From: Podochytrium sp. JEL0797
Taxonomy: Eukaryota; Chytridiomycota; Chytridiomycetes; Chytridiales; Chytriomycetaceae
NCBI GenBank assembly: GCA_027596195.1
Contig: JADGJG010000755.1
Location: 1-12,936, forward strand
Reading direction: 5' to 3'
Length of the DNA stretch: 12,936 bases
Positions 10,278 through 12,936 of the stretch are shown here, in pieces. Numbering within the stretch: the first letter of the stretch is position 1; each line of letters starts with the position of its first letter. The notes beneath the pieces were generated by a model. That model was not told the origin of the DNA, did no database searches, and worked only from the letters and a program-made list of their open reading frames with translations. A program made the translations under genes and the position numbers.

Positions 10278-12639
10278 ATGGGCCTCTGCTGTTCAAAAGA
10301 GGAAAAGATCGACTTTGATGAAGAAGGTAAACGCGATTCATTCCTGGGTACGCTCTAAGGTAACCGTCGCGCCCCCAAAGTTCAGCTGAACCACTTTGAA
10401 CCGCAACGATCAATCGGAAAAGGCGCGTTCGGCAAAGTGAAGATAGTTAAACATAAACAATCCAACGAGACCTTCGCGTTGAAAATCATCAACAAGGACC
10501 AGTGTATTACAATGAAGGTTGGTGGGGAGAAGTCCGACGGTGTTGGGTTGCTTTTGGAAATTATGAGACTCACGCGTATCAAAATGAAGGCCGTCGATAA
10601 CATTATACAAGAGCGCAGGATTTTGCAAGTAGTAAACTGCCCGTTTGTTTGGTGAGCGTAGGGAGTTTGTTGCACGCGAAACAGCGAAGCGTTTTTATAT
10701 TTTTTTATTTTACCGACAGCAACTTGGTGTGCGCGTTTCAAGATGAGGAGTCCATGTACATGGTGATGGAGCTCAAGACGGGAGGAGATTTGAGGTTTTT
10801 GTTGATGAATCAGCCGGGCAACAGGTTGCCAGAGAGTTGGGCAAAGTTTATTATCGCGCAGATTTCTCTTGGGTTGATGTATCTGCATTCAAAGCATGTG
10901 GTTCATAGGGATATTAAGCCTGACAACAGTTGAGTGGGCGTCTTATTCGAGTCGCAGTTTGCTAATCCAACTCGGATTGCAGTTCTGCTAGACAGCCGGG
11001 GGAACGCGTCACTTACAGATTTCAATATTTCAGCGTATTGGAGAGAGGAGAAGCCACTTCATGCAACGGCTGGAAGCTTGGTGTACATGGGTATGCATCT
11101 TGGGGACCATTCCTCATTGATTCTAATCGTTCTCTCTTCAGCCCCCGAGATTCTCGAAAAGAAGCCCTCCGGATACACATACACAGTCGATTGGTGGAGC
11201 CTGGGCGCCATGCTATTTGAAATGGTCTGCGGCAAACGCCCCTTCCGCGCAAAGAAAAACGACGACCTCAAAAGGCTCATCATGACGGCCCCTGTCGAGT
11301 TTCCCGAAACCGCAGAAGTGTCTCCGAAATGCATGGATATTGTGAAAGGGTTTCTTACGCGGCCGGCGTGTGATCGGTTGGGGGCAAAGGAGAGCGGCGG
11401 GGATACTAGGATTACGGCGCATCCGTGGTATTCGGAGTATAATTGGGATAAGATGCTTCGGTTGGAGGTAGTTTCGCCGTATGTGCCTGATGTAAGCGTG
11501 AACGAATATCGCATGGGTCTCTAATCTAGTTGGCAGGCTGACAAGTTCAACTTTGACGCAAAGCATGAAAGGGAAGAGTCGGTCGTATGCAAAGTGAAAA
11601 GTGATCCCTTGGAAAGGACTGGGAAATGTGAGTGTTTGTGGAACTCGTCACTTCTTTGGTGCTCTGAACCGCTCAACGCACCCCATCAGCACCCGAATCC
11701 GCGAAACCCATCGACCCCGAAACAGTGAAGCAGCTTGAAAAGATCAAGACCGAATACACAACCTTCGACACAATCAAAAGTCGCACGGCAGCGACACGTA
11801 AAAAATCAAAAGTCTGGGAAGACAAAGTGAGCGATATCCAGCAGTCTGTGTCTATCTCGCGTTCACAAGTTTCAAGTAAACCCGATGTCATGGAAAACAA
11901 GAGCGCATGGATGCTCGAAGAAGAATGGGGCACAAGCTCGAGTTTGAGGCGTAGCACGACAAGGAGTGGGAGTGCGAGTGCTGGAAGCGGTCTTGGTCGG
12001 TCAAGTTTGACAAACCGAGGGGACCCATCCAACTTGTTGGGTCAAGAACCCATGCCAACAGATTCTGCCGAAAACATTGCCGAAGTGAGGAGGAAATTGT
12101 CTAGTAACAAGCCCGTTGGTCCGACTCCGGGACCCATCACCAAAATGAGTCCGAAAGAAGAGTTGCGGATCAGTGTAACTAGGAGTGGACGAATTAGTGT
12201 TGGAAGCAATCTTGGTCGGTCGAGTTTCACAAACAGAGAAGACCAATCCAACTTGTTGGGACAGGAACCCATGCCTACTGACTCTGCCGAAAATATCGCC
12301 GAAGTGAGGAGGAAACTATCTAACAACAAGCAATTTCCGGCGAGTCCGAAGCCACGACCCTCATCGCAAATTGATGCTGCGGCGCCGATTGCGGAACGAA
12401 GGCTATTGGCGGAAACTTCAAAAGCCCGACCGAAATCTATGGTCGACTCTGTGAAAATTGGCGGTGATATTTCTGCAAACCGGACGGTTGAACCGGCCTT
12501 TTTGACAACTGTGAGAGCAGTGAGTCCTCCACGAGATCCTGAAACGCGACCAAAGTCGCTTGTTGATCCGGCGATTATTGCAGCGCTTCAAGCAAGTGGG
12601 GGTGAACTGGATCCAGCCCACTTTGGCCCTGCTTCTTGA
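10278..12639 (+). CDS. STK32: STK32/YANK-type Ser/Thr protein kinase, copy D, long repeat-bearing tail
   Basis: Eight exons (10278-10326, 10381-10517, 10590-10651, 10720-10928, 10983-11090, 11142-11491, 11537-11627, 11690-12639) join in phase to 651 aa, or 675 aa if 10518-10589 is retained. The head is MGLCCSKEEKIDF. The domain has GKGAFGKV, Lys51 in FALKI, HRDIKPDN (Asp147), DFN at 165-167, MAPEIL and DWWSLG. The family extension is weaker here (ADKFNFDAKHEREES, then KIKTEYTTFD). The last 315 or so residues form a low-complexity Ser/Arg/Pro tail. It carries two 51-residue repeats with Arg-rich phosphosite-like motifs (RRKLS, LGRSS) and two RPKS(M/L)VD motifs near the end. The intron that splits GK|RPF in A, B and C is absent here, while an intron between M-K and A-V in the N-lobe is unique to D. 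The N-lobe is closest to copy B at DNA level. Confidence 0.93.
10518..10589 (+). other. 72-nt insert unique to kinase D: probable new intron or optional cassette
   Basis: Compared with copies A-C, exon 2 of D is exactly 72 nt longer. The extra block lies after CITMK and before AVDN, between the ATP-lysine strand and helix C. It starts GT (AAG|GTTGGT), ends AG, has a branch-like CTCAC about 20 nt before its end, and contains no stop in frame. Removing it restores the 199-nt length shared by all paralogs. Its last 15 nt (ending aaaatgaag) repeat the 15 nt just before its 5' end (ending acaatgaag), 12 of 15 identical. An intron is preferred because of exact family alignment; a translated 24-residue insertion remains possible. 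Confidence 0.75.
11959..12330 (+). repeat. Two 51-codon direct repeats in the kinase D tail
   Basis: Unit 1 is 11959-12111 and unit 2 is 12178-12330, each 153 nt, with 66 nt between them. The proteins match at 43 of 51 residues, with the stretch NLLGQEPMPTDSAENIAEVR identical in both. Similarity extends five codons upstream (LRxSx) in both units. There is no frameshift in either. The units are absent from the tails of A, B and C, so they arose after D separated. A short later segment (IAERRLLAETSK) may be a decayed trace of a third unit. Confidence 0.9.
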
Positions 12640-12649
12640 AATGATAACA

Positions 12650-12655
12650 AATAAA
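12650..12655 (+). terminator. Poly(A) signal of kinase D
   Basis: AATAAA begins 11 nt after the copy D stop codon. It lies just before the duplicated SHMT tail on the opposite strand. Confidence 0.6.
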
Positions 12656-12693
12656 CTCATGTAAATGGAACTATACTTCAACTTTATGTTCGT

Positions 12694-12770
12694 CTCGTCA
12701 ACTCCAATCGTTGGGAACCCCTTCGAAAACTCCACAACCTCCTGTTTCTACGCGACAATCTCAGGAATCT
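12694..12770 (-). pseudogene. Decayed duplicate of the SHMT C-terminal coding segment
   Basis: This 77-nt block matches 12860-12936 at 74 of 77 positions. Read on the minus strand in the SHMT frame it gives IPEIVA, then a TAG stop, then KQEVVEFSKGFPTIGVDE. The stop replaces the TTG Leu codon of the intact copy. Past GVDE the two copies diverge, and the terminal TAA of the intact copy is lost here. Weaker similarity continues into the 3' flank (12659-12674 versus 12804-12819, 14 of 16), so the duplication covered coding end plus 3' UTR. It lies 3' of the functional SHMT stop, in the tail-to-tail gap with kinase D. It is probably non-coding relic sequence; an alternative terminal exon is less likely given the early stop. 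Confidence 0.75.
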
Positions 12771-12826
12771 TGCTTCCATCCCCCCCAAACTCCTTAAACC
12801 CCAATGCAAATGGAATTATTCGTCGT

Positions 12827-12832
12827 TTTATT
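12827..12832 (-). terminator. Poly(A) signal of SHMT
   Basis: AATAAA on the minus strand, 6 nt after the TAA stop of the right-edge gene. It lies before the decayed duplicate, so the duplicate is probably outside the normal transcript. Confidence 0.5.
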
Positions 12833-12838
12833 TCACGC

Positions 12839-12936
12839 TTATTTGTATCTCATGCCCGCCTCGTCGACTCCAATCGTTGGGAACCCCTTCGAAAACTCCA
12901 CCACCTCCTGTTTCAACGCGACAATCTCAGGAATCT
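12839..12936 (-). CDS. SHMT: Serine hydroxymethyltransferase, C-terminal end (runs off right edge)
   Basis: The last 31 codons plus TAA (12841-12839) are visible on the minus strand. The peptide contains LKQEVVEFSKGFPTIG and ends GMRYK. The SHMT family typically ends with a (L/A)(R/K)xEVExFAxxFP helix followed by PxPG or TIGF and a short tail; the FPTIG...MKYK form is that of plant-type SHMT, and this match is the basis for the call. SHMT is the PLP enzyme converting serine and tetrahydrofolate to glycine and methylene-tetrahydrofolate. The catalytic part is outside the window, so cytosolic or mitochondrial form cannot be told. It is convergent with kinase D. Confidence 0.78.
   Translation of the reverse strand, partial: IPEIVALKQEVVEFSKGFPTIGVDEAGMRYK

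Overview
This is a compact, intron-rich stretch of a microbial eukaryote's nuclear genome. The introns are 45-181 nt, mostly 48-80, and intergenic gaps are often only 100-150 bp. GT-AG introns carry CTAAC-like branch sites, and poly(A) signals are AATAAA. An early-diverging (zoosporic) fungus or a related protist would fit, but nothing here fixes the lineage. The genes were found by joining exons across frames, so most real genes do not appear as one long ORF.

Layout, left to right. (1) <1-826, minus: 5' part of an unrecognised Ser-rich protein that runs off the left edge. (2) 827-1376: divergent intergenic region with a C14 tract. (3) 1377-2846, plus: NIPA-family (DUF803) membrane Mg2+ transporter, six exons, 374 aa. 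(4) 2946-4813, minus: STK32/YANK-type Ser/Thr kinase, copy A, seven exons, 498 aa. (5) 4814-5457: divergent promoter region between kinases A and B. (6) 5458-7432, plus: kinase copy B, six exons, 551 aa. (7) 7573-8189, plus: SPC12/SPCS1 subunit of the signal peptidase complex, four exons, 96 aa, sitting between two kinase copies. (8) 8332-10167, plus: kinase copy C, eight exons, 460 aa. (9) 10278-12639, plus: kinase copy D, eight exons, 651 aa, with a 51-codon tandem repeat in its tail. (10) 12694-12770, minus: a decayed duplicate of the last coding segment of SHMT, with an in-frame stop. (11) 12839->12936, minus: the genuine C-terminal end of serine hydroxymethyltransferase, running off the right edge.

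The main content is a local family of four STK32 (YANK) kinases, one inverted and three in tandem. All four have intact catalytic residues, the DFN (not DFG) metal-binding motif and the family C-terminal extension. All four also begin MG followed by one or two Cys, predicting myristoylation plus palmitoylation at a membrane. They differ in activation-segment sequence, tail length and intron pattern, so they look like a recent expansion that is diversifying. The most notable detail is a 72-nt insert in copy D. It is bounded by GT...AG, is stop-free and in frame, and its 3' end repeats flanking exon sequence; it looks like a newly gained intron or an optional cassette. NIPA, SPC12 and SHMT are housekeeping genes with no obvious functional link to the kinases.
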